Source: Roseovarius spongiae (GTDB lineage: Bacteria > Pseudomonadota > Alphaproteobacteria > Rhodobacterales > Rhodobacteraceae). From it: 64,000 bases of DNA. The stretch spans positions 248,001 through 312,000 of the forward strand of contig NZ_RAPE01000003.1 of the NCBI RefSeq assembly GCF_003651245.1, read 5' to 3'. This document shows, piece after piece, positions 1 through 8,492 of the stretch. The stretch's first letter is position 1, and each line of letters opens with the position of its first letter. Below the pieces are notes generated by a model. It saw only the letters and a list, made by a program, of their open reading frames with translations, was not told the origin of the DNA and ran no database searches. The translations under genes were made by a program, and so were the position numbers.

Positions 1-82
1 CGACCAATGCCTCCTGCGCCGCCCGCTCAATTCGGCCCGGCAGGATACGCAGGCCGCGCAGGTTCAGTTCGGGTTCAGCCAT
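1..82 (-). CDS. alkB: AlkB-like 2-oxoglutarate/Fe(II) dioxygenase, N-terminal fragment
   Basis: Only the first 27 codons lie in the window; the gene runs off the left edge. The start codon is the complement of CAT at 80-82. The visible peptide begins MAEPELNLRGLRILPG and continues with an acidic/alanine-rich stretch, which resembles the N-terminus of alphaproteobacterial AlkB proteins. AlkB repairs 1-methyladenine and 3-methylcytosine by oxidative demethylation. It is transcribed divergently from dnaK, sharing about 210 bp of upstream DNA. The catalytic HxD...H and arginine residues are outside the window, so the assignment rests on the N-terminus and position alone. Confidence 0.55.
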   Translation of the reverse strand, partial: MAEPELNLRGLRILPGRIERAAQEALV

Positions 83-154
83 GCGGACGTCTCCGGCCTC
101 GGGCGCGCATGCCCGGATTCAATGAAAAACTGTCGTTTCCGTGCTCCCCCGGCG

Positions 155-184
155 CTTGCAGGGGCTCGGCGCGCTCCCTATATA
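155..184 (+). promoter_or_regulatory. Probable RpoH (sigma-32) heat-shock promoter of dnaKJ
   Basis: CTTGCAG at 155-161 and CCCTATAT at 176-183 are separated by 14 nt, which fits the RpoH pattern CTTG-rich -35 and CCCATNT-like -10. Transcription would start near 190, leaving a leader of about 105 nt before dnaK. Expected on biological grounds for dnaK; not experimentally shown. Confidence 0.5.
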
Positions 185-294
185 CGCCGGGAAGCACCGC
201 CGGCGCCAGCGCGGGCGGTCTCCTTAACCAGTCGGGGCGGGATGCCGTAACGGGTCACGCCCTGTCCTATCGCCTGAAGAGAAAGGGATAACAC

Positions 295-2208
295 ATGTCC
301 AAAGTCATCGGTATCGACCTCGGAACCACCAACAGCTGCGTCGCCATCATGGATGGCAGTCAACCCCGCGTCGTCGAGAACGCCGAAGGCGCGCGCACCA
401 CGCCGTCGATCGTCGCGTTCACCGAGAACGAGCGTCTCGTCGGCCAGTCCGCCAAGCGCCAGGCCGTGACCAACCCGGAGAACACCATCTTCGGCGTCAA
501 GCGCCTGATCGGTCGCCGCGAGGACGACCCCGATCTGGCCAAGGACAAGAAGAACATGCCGTTCAACGTCATCGACGGCGGCCAGGGCGACGCCTGGATC
601 GAGGCGCGCGGCGAGAAATATTCGCCCAGCCAGATCAGCGCGTTCATCCTCGGCAAGATGAAGGACACGGCCGAGAAGTATCTCGGCGAAGAGGTGACGC
701 AGGCCGTCATCACCGTGCCCGCCTATTTCAACGACGCCCAGCGTCAGGCCACCAAGGACGCCGGCAAGATCGCCGGCCTCGAGGTGCTGCGCATCATCAA
801 CGAACCGACCGCCGCCGCGCTGGCCTATGGGCTCGACAAGGACGAAACGCACACAATCGCGGTCTATGACCTTGGCGGCGGCACGTTCGACGTGACCATC
901 CTCGAGATCGACGATGGCCTGTTCGAGGTGAAATCGACCAACGGCGACACGTTCCTTGGCGGTGAAGACTTCGACATGCGGATCGTCAACTACCTCGCGG
1001 ACGAGTTCAAGAAAGAGCACGGCGTCGACCTGACCAAGGACAAGATGGCGCTGCAACGGCTCAAGGAAGCCGCCGAGAAGGCCAAGATCGAACTGTCGAG
1101 CTCCAGCCAGACCGAGATCAACCAGCCCTTCATCTCGATGGGCTCGGACGGCTCGCCGCTGCACATGGTGATGAAGCTCACGCGTGCGAAGCTCGAGTCG
1201 CTCGTCGGGGACCTCATCAAGCAGTCGATCAAGCCGTGCAAGGACGCGCTCAAGGATGCGGGCCTCTCGGCCAACGAGATCGACGAGGTCGTGCTCGTCG
1301 GCGGCATGACCCGCATGCCCCGCGTGATCGAGGAAGTGACCAAGTTCTTCGGCAAGGAGCCCCACAAGGGCGTGAACCCCGACGAGGTTGTCGCGATGGG
1401 CGCCGCCATCCAGGCGGGCGTGCTGCAGGGCGACGTCAAGGACGTGGTGCTGCTCGACGTGACGCCGCTGAGCCTTGGCATCGAGACGCTGGGCGGCGTG
1501 TTCACGCGGCTCATCGACCGCAACACCACGATCCCGACCAACAAGAGCCAGATCTTCTCGACCGCGGAGGACAACCAGAACGCGGTGACGATCCGGGTCT
1601 TCCAGGGCGAACGCGAAATGGCCGCAGACAACAAGATGCTGGGCCAGTTCAACCTCGAGGACATCCCGCCGGCGCCGCGTGGCATGCCCCAGATCGAGGT
1701 GACCTTCGACATCGACGCCAACGGCATCGTGTCCGTCAGCGCCAAGGACAAGGGCACCAACAAGGAGCAGAAGATCACGATCCAGGCGTCCGGCGGTCTT
1801 TCGGACGAGGATATCGAGAAGATGGTCAAGGACGCCGAAGAGAACGCCGAGGCCGACAAGGCCCGCCGCGAACTGGTCGACGCCCGGAACCAGGCCGAGA
1901 GCCTCATCCACTCGACCGAGAAGTCGATGGAGGAGCACTCCGACAAGGTCGACCCGTCGACCGTCGAGGCGATCGAACTGGCGATCTCCGCGCTCAAGGA
2001 AGAGATGGAGAAGGACGACGCCGGCAAGATCAAGGCGGGCATCCAGAACGTGACCGAGGCCGCGATGAAGCTTGGCGAGGCGATCTACAAGGCCAGCCAG
2101 GAAGAGGACGCAGGCGAGCCGAAGGCCGCTGACGAGGCGTCCGGCCCGGGCGAGGACGACATCGTCGACGCCGATTTCGAGGACCTCGACGACAACAAAC
2201 GCAGCTAA
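295..2208 (+). CDS. dnaK: Molecular chaperone DnaK (Hsp70)
   Basis: A 637-residue Hsp70, the usual length. ATP-driven cytoplasmic chaperone that holds and releases unfolded protein segments with DnaJ and GrpE. The N-terminal ATPase domain shows the phosphate-binding motif [10 protein letters not shown] at residues 6-15, [12 protein letters not shown] near 166-177 and DLGGGTFDV near 191-199. The substrate-binding domain follows from about residue 385, and the protein ends in an acidic tail, as in other alphaproteobacterial DnaK proteins. A GAGAAAGGGAT ribosome-binding site precedes the ATG. dnaJ follows 73 bp downstream and is probably co-transcribed from the RpoH-type promoter at 155-184. A long open frame on the opposite strand is an artefact of dnaK codon usage. 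Confidence 0.98.
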   Translation: MSKVIGIDLGTTNSCVAIMDGSQPRVVENAEGARTTPSIVAFTENERLVGQSAKRQAVTNPENTIFGVKRLIGRREDDPDLAKDKKNMPFNVIDGGQGDAWIEARGEKYSPSQISAFILGKMKDTAEKYLGEEVTQAVITVPAYFNDAQRQATKDAGKIAGLEVLRIINEPTAAALAYGLDKDETHTIAVYDLGGGTFDVTILEIDDGLFEVKSTNGDTFLGGEDFDMRIVNYLADEFKKEHGVDLTKDKMALQRLKEAAEKAKIELSSSSQTEINQPFISMGSDGSPLHMVMKLTRAKLESLVGDLIKQSIKPCKDALKDAGLSANEIDEVVLVGGMTRMPRVIEEVTKFFGKEPHKGVNPDEVVAMGAAIQAGVLQGDVKDVVLLDVTPLSLGIETLGGVFTRLIDRNTTIPTNKSQIFSTAEDNQNAVTIRVFQGEREMAADNKMLGQFNLEDIPPAPRGMPQIEVTFDIDANGIVSVSAKDKGTNKEQKITIQASGGLSDEDIEKMVKDAEENAEADKARRELVDARNQAESLIHSTEKSMEEHSDKVDPSTVEAIELAISALKEEMEKDDAGKIKAGIQNVTEAAMKLGEAIYKASQEEDAGEPKAADEASGPGEDDIVDADFEDLDDNKRS

Positions 2209-2226
2209 GGCTGCCACGGAACGACG

Positions 2227-2254
2227 CGGGCCGGCCTGGTGACGGGCCGGCCCG
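2227..2254 (+). other. dnaK-dnaJ intercistronic hairpin
   Basis: A perfect 10-bp G+C inverted repeat (CGGGCCGGCC / GGCCGGCCCG, 2227-2236 and 2245-2254) with an 8-nt loop lies between dnaK and dnaJ. No T-run follows, so it is more likely an RNA-stabilising or attenuating hairpin than a full terminator. Such a structure could keep dnaJ output below dnaK output. Confidence 0.5.
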
Positions 2255-2281
2255 GACCGTTCCGGCAAAAGGAGTTCTCGA

Positions 2282-3436
2282 ATGGCCAAACGCGACTATT
2301 ACGAAGTGCTTGGCGTCCCCAGGGGCGCCTCGGCGGACGAGATCAAGAAAGCCTATCGTCAGAAGGCGAAGGCGCTGCATCCCGACAGCAACAAGGACAA
2401 CCCGGACGCCGAAAAGCAGTTCAAGGAAGCCGGCGAAGCCTATGACGTGCTGAAGGACCCGGACAAGAAGGCGGCCTACGACCGCTTCGGCCACGCCGCC
2501 TTTGAGGGCGGCATGGGCGGCGGCGGCGGGCCGCGCGGCGGACACCCCGGCGGCGGCCAGGGCGATTTCGCCTCGGCCTTCTCGGACGTGTTCGACGATC
2601 TTTTCGGCGATTTCATGGGCGGCCGCGGCGGCGGCGGCGGACGGCGCGCCGCGCGCGGCTCGGACCTGCGCTACAACATGCGCGTCACGCTGGAAGAGGC
2701 GTTTTCCGGGCTGCAGAAGACCATCAACGTGCCGACCTCCGTGGCCTGTTCGGCCTGTGACGGATCGGGCGCGGAGGGCGGCGCCGAACCCACCACCTGC
2801 CCGACCTGTTCGGGCATGGGCAAGGTGCGTGCGCAGCAGGGGTTCTTCACGGTCGAGCGGACCTGCCCGACCTGTTCCGGCCTCGGCCAGATCATCAAGA
2901 ACCCGTGCAAGGCCTGCGGCGGCCAGGGCCGGGTGGAAAAAGACCGCGCGCTCAGCGTGAACATTCCCGCGGGCGTCGAGACCGGCACGCGCATCCGCCT
3001 TTCGGGCGAGGGCGAGGCCGGCATGCGTGGCGGGCCTCCGGGCGATCTCTACATCTTCATCGAGGTGGCCAGGCACAAGCTCTTTGAGCGCGAGGAGGCC
3101 AACCTCTTCTGCAACGTGCCGGTGTCGGTTGCGACGGCCGCGCTCGGCGGTGATATCGAGGTGCCGACGATCGATGGCGGGCGCGCACGCGTGAAGATCC
3201 CCGCCGGCAGCCAGTCGGGCCGCCAGATGCGCCTGCGCTCCAAGGGGATGCCGGCGCTACGCGGCGGCGCGCGCGGCGACATGTTCATCGAACTTTCGGT
3301 CGAAACGCCGGTGAACCTCACGTCGAAACAGAAGGAGCTTCTGCGCGAGTTCGAGGCGCTGTCGGAGGACAACAACCCCGAAAGCAAGAGCTTCTTCTCG
3401 TCAGTCAAGTCCTTCTGGGACAGCATGAAGAGCTGA
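2282..3436 (+). CDS. dnaJ: Co-chaperone DnaJ (Hsp40)
   Basis: A 384-residue type I J-protein that stimulates DnaK ATP hydrolysis and delivers substrates. Domains in order: J domain (residues 1-70, with the HPD tripeptide at 33-35), Gly-rich linker (about 76-125), a zinc-binding region with four CxxCxGxG-type motifs ([32 protein letters not shown], about 155-225), then the C-terminal substrate-binding domains. The start has an AAAAGGAG ribosome-binding site. It is the second gene of the dnaKJ unit and is followed by a strong terminator. Confidence 0.98.
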   Translation: MAKRDYYEVLGVPRGASADEIKKAYRQKAKALHPDSNKDNPDAEKQFKEAGEAYDVLKDPDKKAAYDRFGHAAFEGGMGGGGGPRGGHPGGGQGDFASAFSDVFDDLFGDFMGGRGGGGGRRAARGSDLRYNMRVTLEEAFSGLQKTINVPTSVACSACDGSGAEGGAEPTTCPTCSGMGKVRAQQGFFTVERTCPTCSGLGQIIKNPCKACGGQGRVEKDRALSVNIPAGVETGTRIRLSGEGEAGMRGGPPGDLYIFIEVARHKLFEREEANLFCNVPVSVATAALGGDIEVPTIDGGRARVKIPAGSQSGRQMRLRSKGMPALRGGARGDMFIELSVETPVNLTSKQKELLREFEALSEDNNPESKSFFSSVKSFWDSMKS

Positions 3437-3463
3437 GCCGTCGCGCCATGATCGCTGTTCATG

Positions 3464-3497
3464 AAGGGCCGCGCCACCGGGTGCGGCCCTTTTTTCG
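3464..3497 (+). terminator. Rho-independent terminator of dnaKJ
   Basis: A 9-bp stem (AAGGGCCGC at 3464-3472 paired with GCGGCCCTT at 3483-3491) is followed by a run of T. It lies 27 bp after the dnaJ stop codon. Confidence 0.85.
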
Positions 3498-3658
3498 TTT
3501 CTCGTCAGCGCAAGGCTTACAGGTCGCGTTCCAATCGCCGCCACCCGGGTTGGGCGACTGATACGTTCTCGATCATCCGGTCCGACACACCGCCGCCCCC
3601 GCGCATGTCGGGCGCGCCGAGCTGGAACCCGAAACGGTCGGGCAGTTTCCACATCGTT

Positions 3659-3683
3659 GGAACGCGGCCCCGCTTGGGGCGTT
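3659..3683 (+). promoter_or_regulatory. EcfG (general stress sigma factor) promoter of the DUF2945 gene
   Basis: GGAAC at 3659-3663 and CGTT at 3680-3683 with a 16-nt spacer exactly match the alphaproteobacterial EcfG consensus GGAAC-N16/17-CGTT. The predicted transcript starts about 20 nt before the ATG, just upstream of the AAAGGAGG ribosome-binding site at 3692-3699. Two further matches with the same architecture occur in this window (41854-41878 and 54548-54573). Confidence 0.7.
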
Positions 3684-3707
3684 GTTCCCTGAAAGGAGGG
3701 CATCATC

Positions 3708-3917
3708 ATGGCCAAGTTCTCAAAAGGCGATCACGTCGGCTGGAATTCCGAAGCGGGCCGCGTGAGCGGCAAGATCATCAAGGTTCACGAACAGGATTTC
3801 GACTACAAGGGGCAAACCCGTCGCGCGTCGAAGGACGAGCCGCAATACGAAATCGAAAGCGACAAGACCGATCACATCGCGGCCCACAAGGAAGACGCGC
3901 TGACCAAGGTCGACTGA
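3708..3917 (+). CDS. DUF2945 (HVA1/TUDOR-like) small stress protein
   Basis: A 69-residue protein beginning MAKFSKGDHVGWNSEAG and containing the GxHVxWNSExGxVSGxI pattern of the DUF2945 'hypervirulence-associated TUDOR domain' family. It is a small beta-barrel-like fold, hydrophilic and cytoplasmic, with no membrane segment. Its biochemical role is not established. The exact EcfG promoter just upstream places it in the general stress response. The next gene (DUF488) starts within its stop codon (ATGA-type overlap at 3915-3919), so the two are translationally coupled. Confidence 0.85.
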   Translation: MAKFSKGDHVGWNSEAGRVSGKIIKVHEQDFDYKGQTRRASKDEPQYEIESDKTDHIAAHKEDALTKVD

Positions 3918-4447
3918 TGGCGCGCTTCGCCACGATCGGGCATTCCAACCGCGCCCCGTTTGTGCAGATGCTGCGCGATGCCGGGGTCGGCGTGCTGGCC
4001 GATGTGCGCAGCTTCCCGCGCTCGCGCAGCAACCCGGCCTTCAACATCGACGCGCTGCCCGAGACGCTGGCCCCCTACCAGATCGGATACGCGCATTTCC
4101 CCGATCTCGGCGGCAGGCGCAACAAGCAGCCCGAAGTGAGCGAAGACCTCAACGCCATGTGGCGCGTCCGCAGCTTTCACAACTATGCCGACTACGCGCT
4201 GTCCGAGCCGTTCGGCGACGCGCTCGACCGGCTGATCGCGCTTGGTGAAAGGGCGACGCCCTGCCTCATGTGCGCCGAGGCGGTGTGGTGGCGCTGTCAC
4301 CGGCGGATCGTGACCGATTATCTTCTCGCGCGGGGGCATGAGGTCGAGAATCTCATGGCCGAGGGGCGCAGCGAACCCGCCCGGATGACCCCCGGCGCGC
4401 GCGCCACGGACGATGGCCGCGTCCTCTATCCACCAGAGGCGGAATGA
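3917..4447 (+). CDS. DUF488 family protein
   Basis: A 176-residue DUF488 protein. Visible family features are the N-terminal FATIGHSN, ADVRSFPRSRSNPAFN, the HFPDLGGRR segment and the C-terminal cysteine-containing CLMCAEAVWWRCHRRIV with its conserved Cys/His residues. The function of the family is unknown; the Cys/His cluster has led others to suggest metal binding or a redox role. The start is the ATG overlapping the preceding stop, which suggests co-expression under EcfG control. An upstream in-frame extension exists but is unlikely because it would overlap the terminator, the promoter and the whole DUF2945 gene. Confidence 0.85.
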   Translation: MARFATIGHSNRAPFVQMLRDAGVGVLADVRSFPRSRSNPAFNIDALPETLAPYQIGYAHFPDLGGRRNKQPEVSEDLNAMWRVRSFHNYADYALSEPFGDALDRLIALGERATPCLMCAEAVWWRCHRRIVTDYLLARGHEVENLMAEGRSEPARMTPGARATDDGRVLYPPEAE

Positions 4448-4534
4448 GCGCGCCCCGGCTCTTTCCTATTTGCGAAGCGCGGGATAATGTGCGCCAAACG
4501 TCCCGCTGCGAGGACGAGGGCAAGGGACTTGGGC

Positions 4535-5344
4535 ATGGCGCATATCATCGTCGTCGGAAACGAGAAGGGCGGCGCGGGCAAATCGACCGTGTCGATGCAT
4601 GTCGCCACCGCGCTTGCGCGGATGGGACATCAGACCAGCGCGCTCGACCTCGACCTGCGGCAGAAGACGTTCGGGCGTTACGCGGACAACCGCAGGACGT
4701 TCATGAAGAAATCCGGCCTCGACCTGCCGTCGGCCTATTATCATGATCTGCCCGAAGTCCACCAGTCAGCGCTGAAACCGGGCGAAAACGTCTATGACCG
4801 CAGGCTGTCCGAGGCGGTCGCGCAGCTTGAGCCGGACAGCGATTTCATCGTCATCGACTGCCCCGGCTCGCACACGCGGCTGAGCCAGGTGGCGCATAGC
4901 CTGGCGGATACGCTGGTGACGCCGCTCAACGACAGTTTCGTCGATTTCGACCTGCTCGCGCAGATCGACTCGGACGGGCGCAAGATCCTGCGCCCCTCGG
5001 TCTATTCCGAGATGGTCTGGAACGCGCGGCAGCTGCGCGCGCAGGCCGGGCTGCCGCCGATCGACTGGATCGTGCTGCGCAACCGCATGGGCGCTCAGCA
5101 GATGGTGAACAAGCAGAAGATGGGCGAGGCGCTCGAGAACCTCGCGCGGCGGATCGGCTTTCGCACGGCGCCCGGCTTCAACGAGCGGGTGATCTTCCGC
5201 GAGCTGTTCCCGCGCGGTTTGACGCTGCTCGACCTCAAGGATGTCGGTGTGCAGAAGCTCAACATCTCGAACGTGGCCGCACGGCAGGAGTTGCGCGATC
5301 TCGTCAAGGCGCTGAAGCTGCCCGGCGTCGAGGTCGATTTCTGA
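4535..5344 (+). CDS. mipZ: Division-plane positioning ATPase MipZ (ParA/MinD family)
   Basis: A 269-residue P-loop ATPase. The deviant Walker A motif KGGAGKS with its signature first lysine is at residues 11-17, and VIDCPGSH corresponds to Walker B. MipZ binds ParB near the origins and forms bipolar gradients that inhibit FtsZ assembly, placing the division site at midcell in alphaproteobacteria. Length and the segments ALDLDLRQKTFGRY and DWIVLRNR agree with MipZ rather than plasmid ParA. The ATG at 4535 was chosen because family proteins begin directly with the beta strand leading to the P-loop; an earlier ATG at 4487 adds 16 unrelated residues. Confidence 0.92.
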   Translation: MAHIIVVGNEKGGAGKSTVSMHVATALARMGHQTSALDLDLRQKTFGRYADNRRTFMKKSGLDLPSAYYHDLPEVHQSALKPGENVYDRRLSEAVAQLEPDSDFIVIDCPGSHTRLSQVAHSLADTLVTPLNDSFVDFDLLAQIDSDGRKILRPSVYSEMVWNARQLRAQAGLPPIDWIVLRNRMGAQQMVNKQKMGEALENLARRIGFRTAPGFNERVIFRELFPRGLTLLDLKDVGVQKLNISNVAARQELRDLVKALKLPGVEVDF

Positions 5345-5354
5345 GGTCGGAAAA

Positions 5355-6023
5355 TCAGCCGCGCCGCCGCGTGCTGCCGTCGCCCAGCAAAACGACGTCC
5401 ATCGGAATGTCCCAGGGTTGCGGGAAGATCGTCGGCAACGCGCAGAAATCATGGCCGATCCCGACGATCTGCGGCGCCGGGTCGAACGCGGCAAGCGTCC
5501 GGTCATAGTAACCGCCGCCATTGCCGAGGCGGTAACATTCGTCATCGACCCCCAGAAGCGGCACGATCACGACATCGGGCGTCACCGGCTGTCTGGACTG
5601 GGGCACGGGAATGTTCCACACGCCGCGCTCCATCTTCGCGCGTGGCGCCCATGCGTGAAACTCGACCGGCGCGGCCTTTTGGAGCACCACGGGCAGGCCG
5701 ATGCGCGCCCCCGCCTCCGCGCAGCGCGTCATCCAGGGCCGCATGTCCAGCTCACCGCGGATCGGCCAGTAGCCGGCGATCGTGCGCCCCGCGACATCGC
5801 CCAGCAGCGCATCCAGCGCATCGGCGATCCGCGCCGCCTGGGTGCGCAGCTCGTCCCGGGTCATGTCCTTGCGCAGCTGGTAGAGCCGCGCGCGCTCGGC
5901 CTTGCGGAAGCGGGCCACGTCGCGCCGGGTCTGGCTGTCGACCGCGAAACCGGCGGTCAGTTCATGGGCGAAACAGGGGGCGGTTCCGCCCTGGTCGCCG
6001 GTATCTTCTGCGTCACCGTTCAT
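5355..6023 (-). CDS. 5-formyltetrahydrofolate cyclo-ligase
   Basis: A 222-residue protein of the 5-FTHF cyclo-ligase (methenyltetrahydrofolate synthetase) family, which uses ATP to convert 5-formyl-THF to 5,10-methenyl-THF in the cytosol. Diagnostic segments are the basic N-terminal helix with FRKAERARLYQLRK, a GYWPIRGELDMRP substrate loop and the C-terminal LGNGGGYYDRTL motif that binds ATP phosphates. The gene shares a 4-bp ATGA overlap with the EamA transporter gene upstream, so the two form one minus-strand unit. It converges on mipZ with only 10 bp between stop codons. Confidence 0.93.
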   Translation of the reverse strand: MNGDAEDTGDQGGTAPCFAHELTAGFAVDSQTRRDVARFRKAERARLYQLRKDMTRDELRTQAARIADALDALLGDVAGRTIAGYWPIRGELDMRPWMTRCAEAGARIGLPVVLQKAAPVEFHAWAPRAKMERGVWNIPVPQSRQPVTPDVVIVPLLGVDDECYRLGNGGGYYDRTLAAFDPAPQIVGIGHDFCALPTIFPQPWDIPMDVVLLGDGSTRRRG

Positions 6024-6895
6024 GAAACCGTCCTCCTGCGGTCGTGGGCGCGCATCGCCACCAGGTTCGACACCAGCAGCGCGCCGATCACCAACGCCCC
6101 GCCGCTCAGCGCCCAGGGGCCGGGGTCCTCGCCCACGATCGCCCAGACGAGCAACGGCGCCAGCACCGATTCGAGCAGGATCAGCAAGGACACCTCGGGC
6201 GAGCTGATGAACCGTGGCCCCAGCGTCAGCAGGCTGGTCGATATGGCGATGAACCCGCCATGCGCGAGTAGCAACGGCCATTGCGACGACCACGCCGCGA
6301 AGGGATCGGACACGATGAACATGAGGCAGGCTGCAAGCAGGTAGCCGATCGGGATCGCCGGGATCATCGAGGTCGCGCGCACCCGGCGCACCGCGGTAAG
6401 CGCGCCGGCGAAACAGATCGACACCATCAGCGCCACGAGATCGCCCTGCCACGACGCGACCTCGTTCCCGTGGCTGCCATAGGCGATCACGCCAAGGCCG
6501 GCCCCCACCGCCAGCATCGTCAGGATCATGCGTCCGCTGATCGCCTCGCCCAGGAACAGGCGGCTGAAGATCGCGGCGAAGACGGGAATGGAGGCGAAGA
6601 TGAACACCACGTTGGCGACGCTGGTCAGGCTGACGGCGACGACGAAGCCCGGCGCGCTCAGCCCGATGAGGAACGTGTAGATCGCCCCCGCGCGCCCGGT
6701 CCGCAGAACCGCGCCAAACCCGGACGCGCCCCGGAGCATCAGCACGCCGGCGGCGATCAGGCCTCCGGCGGTCAGCGCGCGCCAAAAGGCGATGGCGAAG
6801 GGCTCGGCGTCGATCAGGCGCACGAAGAGCGAATCCGGCACCACGAAGAGGACGCCCAGCGCCGTGATCGCAATGCCTTTCAGGTGTTCGCTCAT
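6020..6895 (-). CDS. EamA-type DMT superfamily exporter
   Basis: A 291-residue integral membrane protein with about ten hydrophobic segments arranged as two tandem EamA halves, typical of drug/metabolite exporters (RhaT/YdcZ/EamA relatives). The N-terminus begins with a helix containing ALGVLFVVPDSLFVRLI and the second half starts near WQGDLVALMVSICFAG. The transported compound cannot be told from the sequence. It is translationally coupled to the folate cyclo-ligase gene by a 4-bp overlap; the pairing has no obvious metabolic meaning. Confidence 0.88.
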   Translation of the reverse strand: MSEHLKGIAITALGVLFVVPDSLFVRLIDAEPFAIAFWRALTAGGLIAAGVLMLRGASGFGAVLRTGRAGAIYTFLIGLSAPGFVVAVSLTSVANVVFIFASIPVFAAIFSRLFLGEAISGRMILTMLAVGAGLGVIAYGSHGNEVASWQGDLVALMVSICFAGALTAVRRVRATSMIPAIPIGYLLAACLMFIVSDPFAAWSSQWPLLLAHGGFIAISTSLLTLGPRFISSPEVSLLILLESVLAPLLVWAIVGEDPGPWALSGGALVIGALLVSNLVAMRAHDRRRTVS

Positions 6896-7071
6896 GATCC
6901 CAACCTGTCCCCGGATCGACCCCGAATGTAAAGGCCATGCGCCGCCCGGTCTGCCCGAAGGCGACCGCGCAGCGCCCGAATGCGTCGGGACGCGCGCGGC
7001 GCGGGCGGATATTGCGGGGCGCGCCTTCTCCGGCTAGGATCTCCGCGGCACCCTGCCGCCGGAGGCCCGCC

Positions 7072-7350
7072 ATGAGCCCGTCGATGATCCTGTGGATCGC
7101 CGTTTCCGGCGCGATCTTCGCGCTTTGGGCGTTCCAGATGTTCCGCTGCCTCTTCGCACTGTCGCAGGCGGCGCGGGAAGCGGCCGCGGCGCACGGCGGC
7201 GCCTGGCCGAGCCTGCCGGAACAATTGGCGCAATTTGCCGCCTTCGCCTGCGCGCCCGAACATGCGCGCGACCGCAGACTGCTGCTGATCCTGACCGCGC
7301 TGGTGCTGGCCACCTCTCTGATCCGCTTCGCCATGCTCTCGTCGGGCTGA
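7072..7350 (+). CDS. Small two-helix membrane protein of unknown function
   Basis: A 92-residue protein with one hydrophobic helix near the N-terminus (MILWIAVSGAIFALWAFQMF) and one near the C-terminus (LLLILTALVLATSLIRFAML), joined by a polar loop of about 45 residues. The ATG at 7072 is preceded by GGAGG at an optimal 7-nt distance; an earlier ATG in frame lacks such a site. No recognisable family. It is transcribed divergently from the EamA gene and lies 88 bp before glucokinase, with which it may share a transcript. Confidence 0.6.
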   Translation: MSPSMILWIAVSGAIFALWAFQMFRCLFALSQAAREAAAAHGGAWPSLPEQLAQFAAFACAPEHARDRRLLLILTALVLATSLIRFAMLSSG

Positions 7351-7438
7351 AGCCGTATGTTGCCGCGCCCGCATGCCAGCCAGGGAAGGCGTAGATGCCG
7401 CCGCCTGAATACCGTTTCAAATTCGCGGAGGCGGAACG

Positions 7439-8362
7439 ATGTCTGAGTTCTGGCTGCTTGCCGATGTCGGGGCCAGCAACACGCGCATCGGGCTGGCGCG
7501 CGCCGGCGTGGTGCAGCAGGGGAGCGTGCGAATTGCGCGAAACGCGGAGCATGACGGGTTCACCGCGCTGGTCCTCGCCTACCTGTCCGACATCGGCGCC
7601 GGCCCGCCGGAGGCGATCTGCGCCGGCGTCGCGGGGCCGGTGCGCGGGGACGCGGCGCAACTGACCAATCGCGACTGGCATATCGACGCAAGGGCGCTGG
7701 GCGCCGCGACCGGCGCGGCGCGGGTCCGGTTGATCAACGACCTTCAGGCGCAGGCCCACGCGCTTGACGATCTGCCGCCCGGCGCGCTGCGCCGCCTGAT
7801 CCCGGGCCGGCCCGATCCGGCGGGCGCGCGACTGGCGCTGGGCCTCGGGACCGGATGCAACATCGCCGTGGCGCACCGGGTCAAGGGGCGCCTCTTCGTG
7901 CCGCCCTCAGAGGCGGGGCACACCCGCCTGCCGCTGCTGGACCTGCCCGCCGGCCTTGTTGCGGCGCTTGGCTGGCATGGCGCGCATCTGCCGGTCGAGG
8001 CGGCGCTCTGCGGCGAGGGGTTGTTGCGGATCGCGCGCTGGTGCGGATCGGACGCGGGCCGCTCCGCGGAGGTGATCGGCTGCGCGGACGGCGGGCCCGA
8101 GGCGGCCGCCCTGCGGCATTACCTTCGCATCCTCGGGACGGTCGCGGGCGACATGGCGCTGGCGCATCTGCCGAGGGGGGGCATCTACCTGATCGGCGGC
8201 CTCGCCCGCGCGCTCGCGCCCTTTATCGCGACGCCCGATTTCGCGCGCGCTTTCACTGACAAGGGGCCGTACCGGGCGATCCTGGAGGACATTCCCCTGT
8301 CGCTGATCACGGATGACGCCGCCGCGCTCTATGGCTGCGCGCGCGTGCTTTCGAACGGTTGA
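7439..8362 (+). CDS. glk: Glucokinase (ROK-unrelated Glk family)
   Basis: A 307-residue Glk-family protein that phosphorylates glucose to glucose 6-phosphate with ATP. It has the N-terminal phosphate loop LADVGASNTRIGLA, the hinge GVAGPVRGD, NDLQAQAHAL near residue 100, the adenosine-site glycines in LGLGTGCNIAV and the SEAGH motif whose acidic residue contacts glucose. A GGAGG site lies 7 nt before the ATG. The annotation as glucokinase follows the family; a broader hexose specificity cannot be excluded from sequence. Confidence 0.9.
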   Translation: MSEFWLLADVGASNTRIGLARAGVVQQGSVRIARNAEHDGFTALVLAYLSDIGAGPPEAICAGVAGPVRGDAAQLTNRDWHIDARALGAATGAARVRLINDLQAQAHALDDLPPGALRRLIPGRPDPAGARLALGLGTGCNIAVAHRVKGRLFVPPSEAGHTRLPLLDLPAGLVAALGWHGAHLPVEAALCGEGLLRIARWCGSDAGRSAEVIGCADGGPEAAALRHYLRILGTVAGDMALAHLPRGGIYLIGGLARALAPFIATPDFARAFTDKGPYRAILEDIPLSLITDDAAALYGCARVLSNG

Positions 8363-8492
8363 AATTTTACGCCCAAGGACTGGTGGACGAGGCCGATCTA
8401 TCCACAAGATTGAGGGAATTTGCGCGCTGAACGGGCACGCATCCACTTTCCCCAAACGCGCGGCTCTGCCATAATCGCGCAAACCAACGAGA

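Noticed and set aside
178..2289. Very long open frame on the minus strand opposite dnaK
   Set aside because: It mirrors dnaK codon by codon; such antisense frames arise from the RNY-type codon bias of high-G+C genes. No ribosome-binding site or family similarity.
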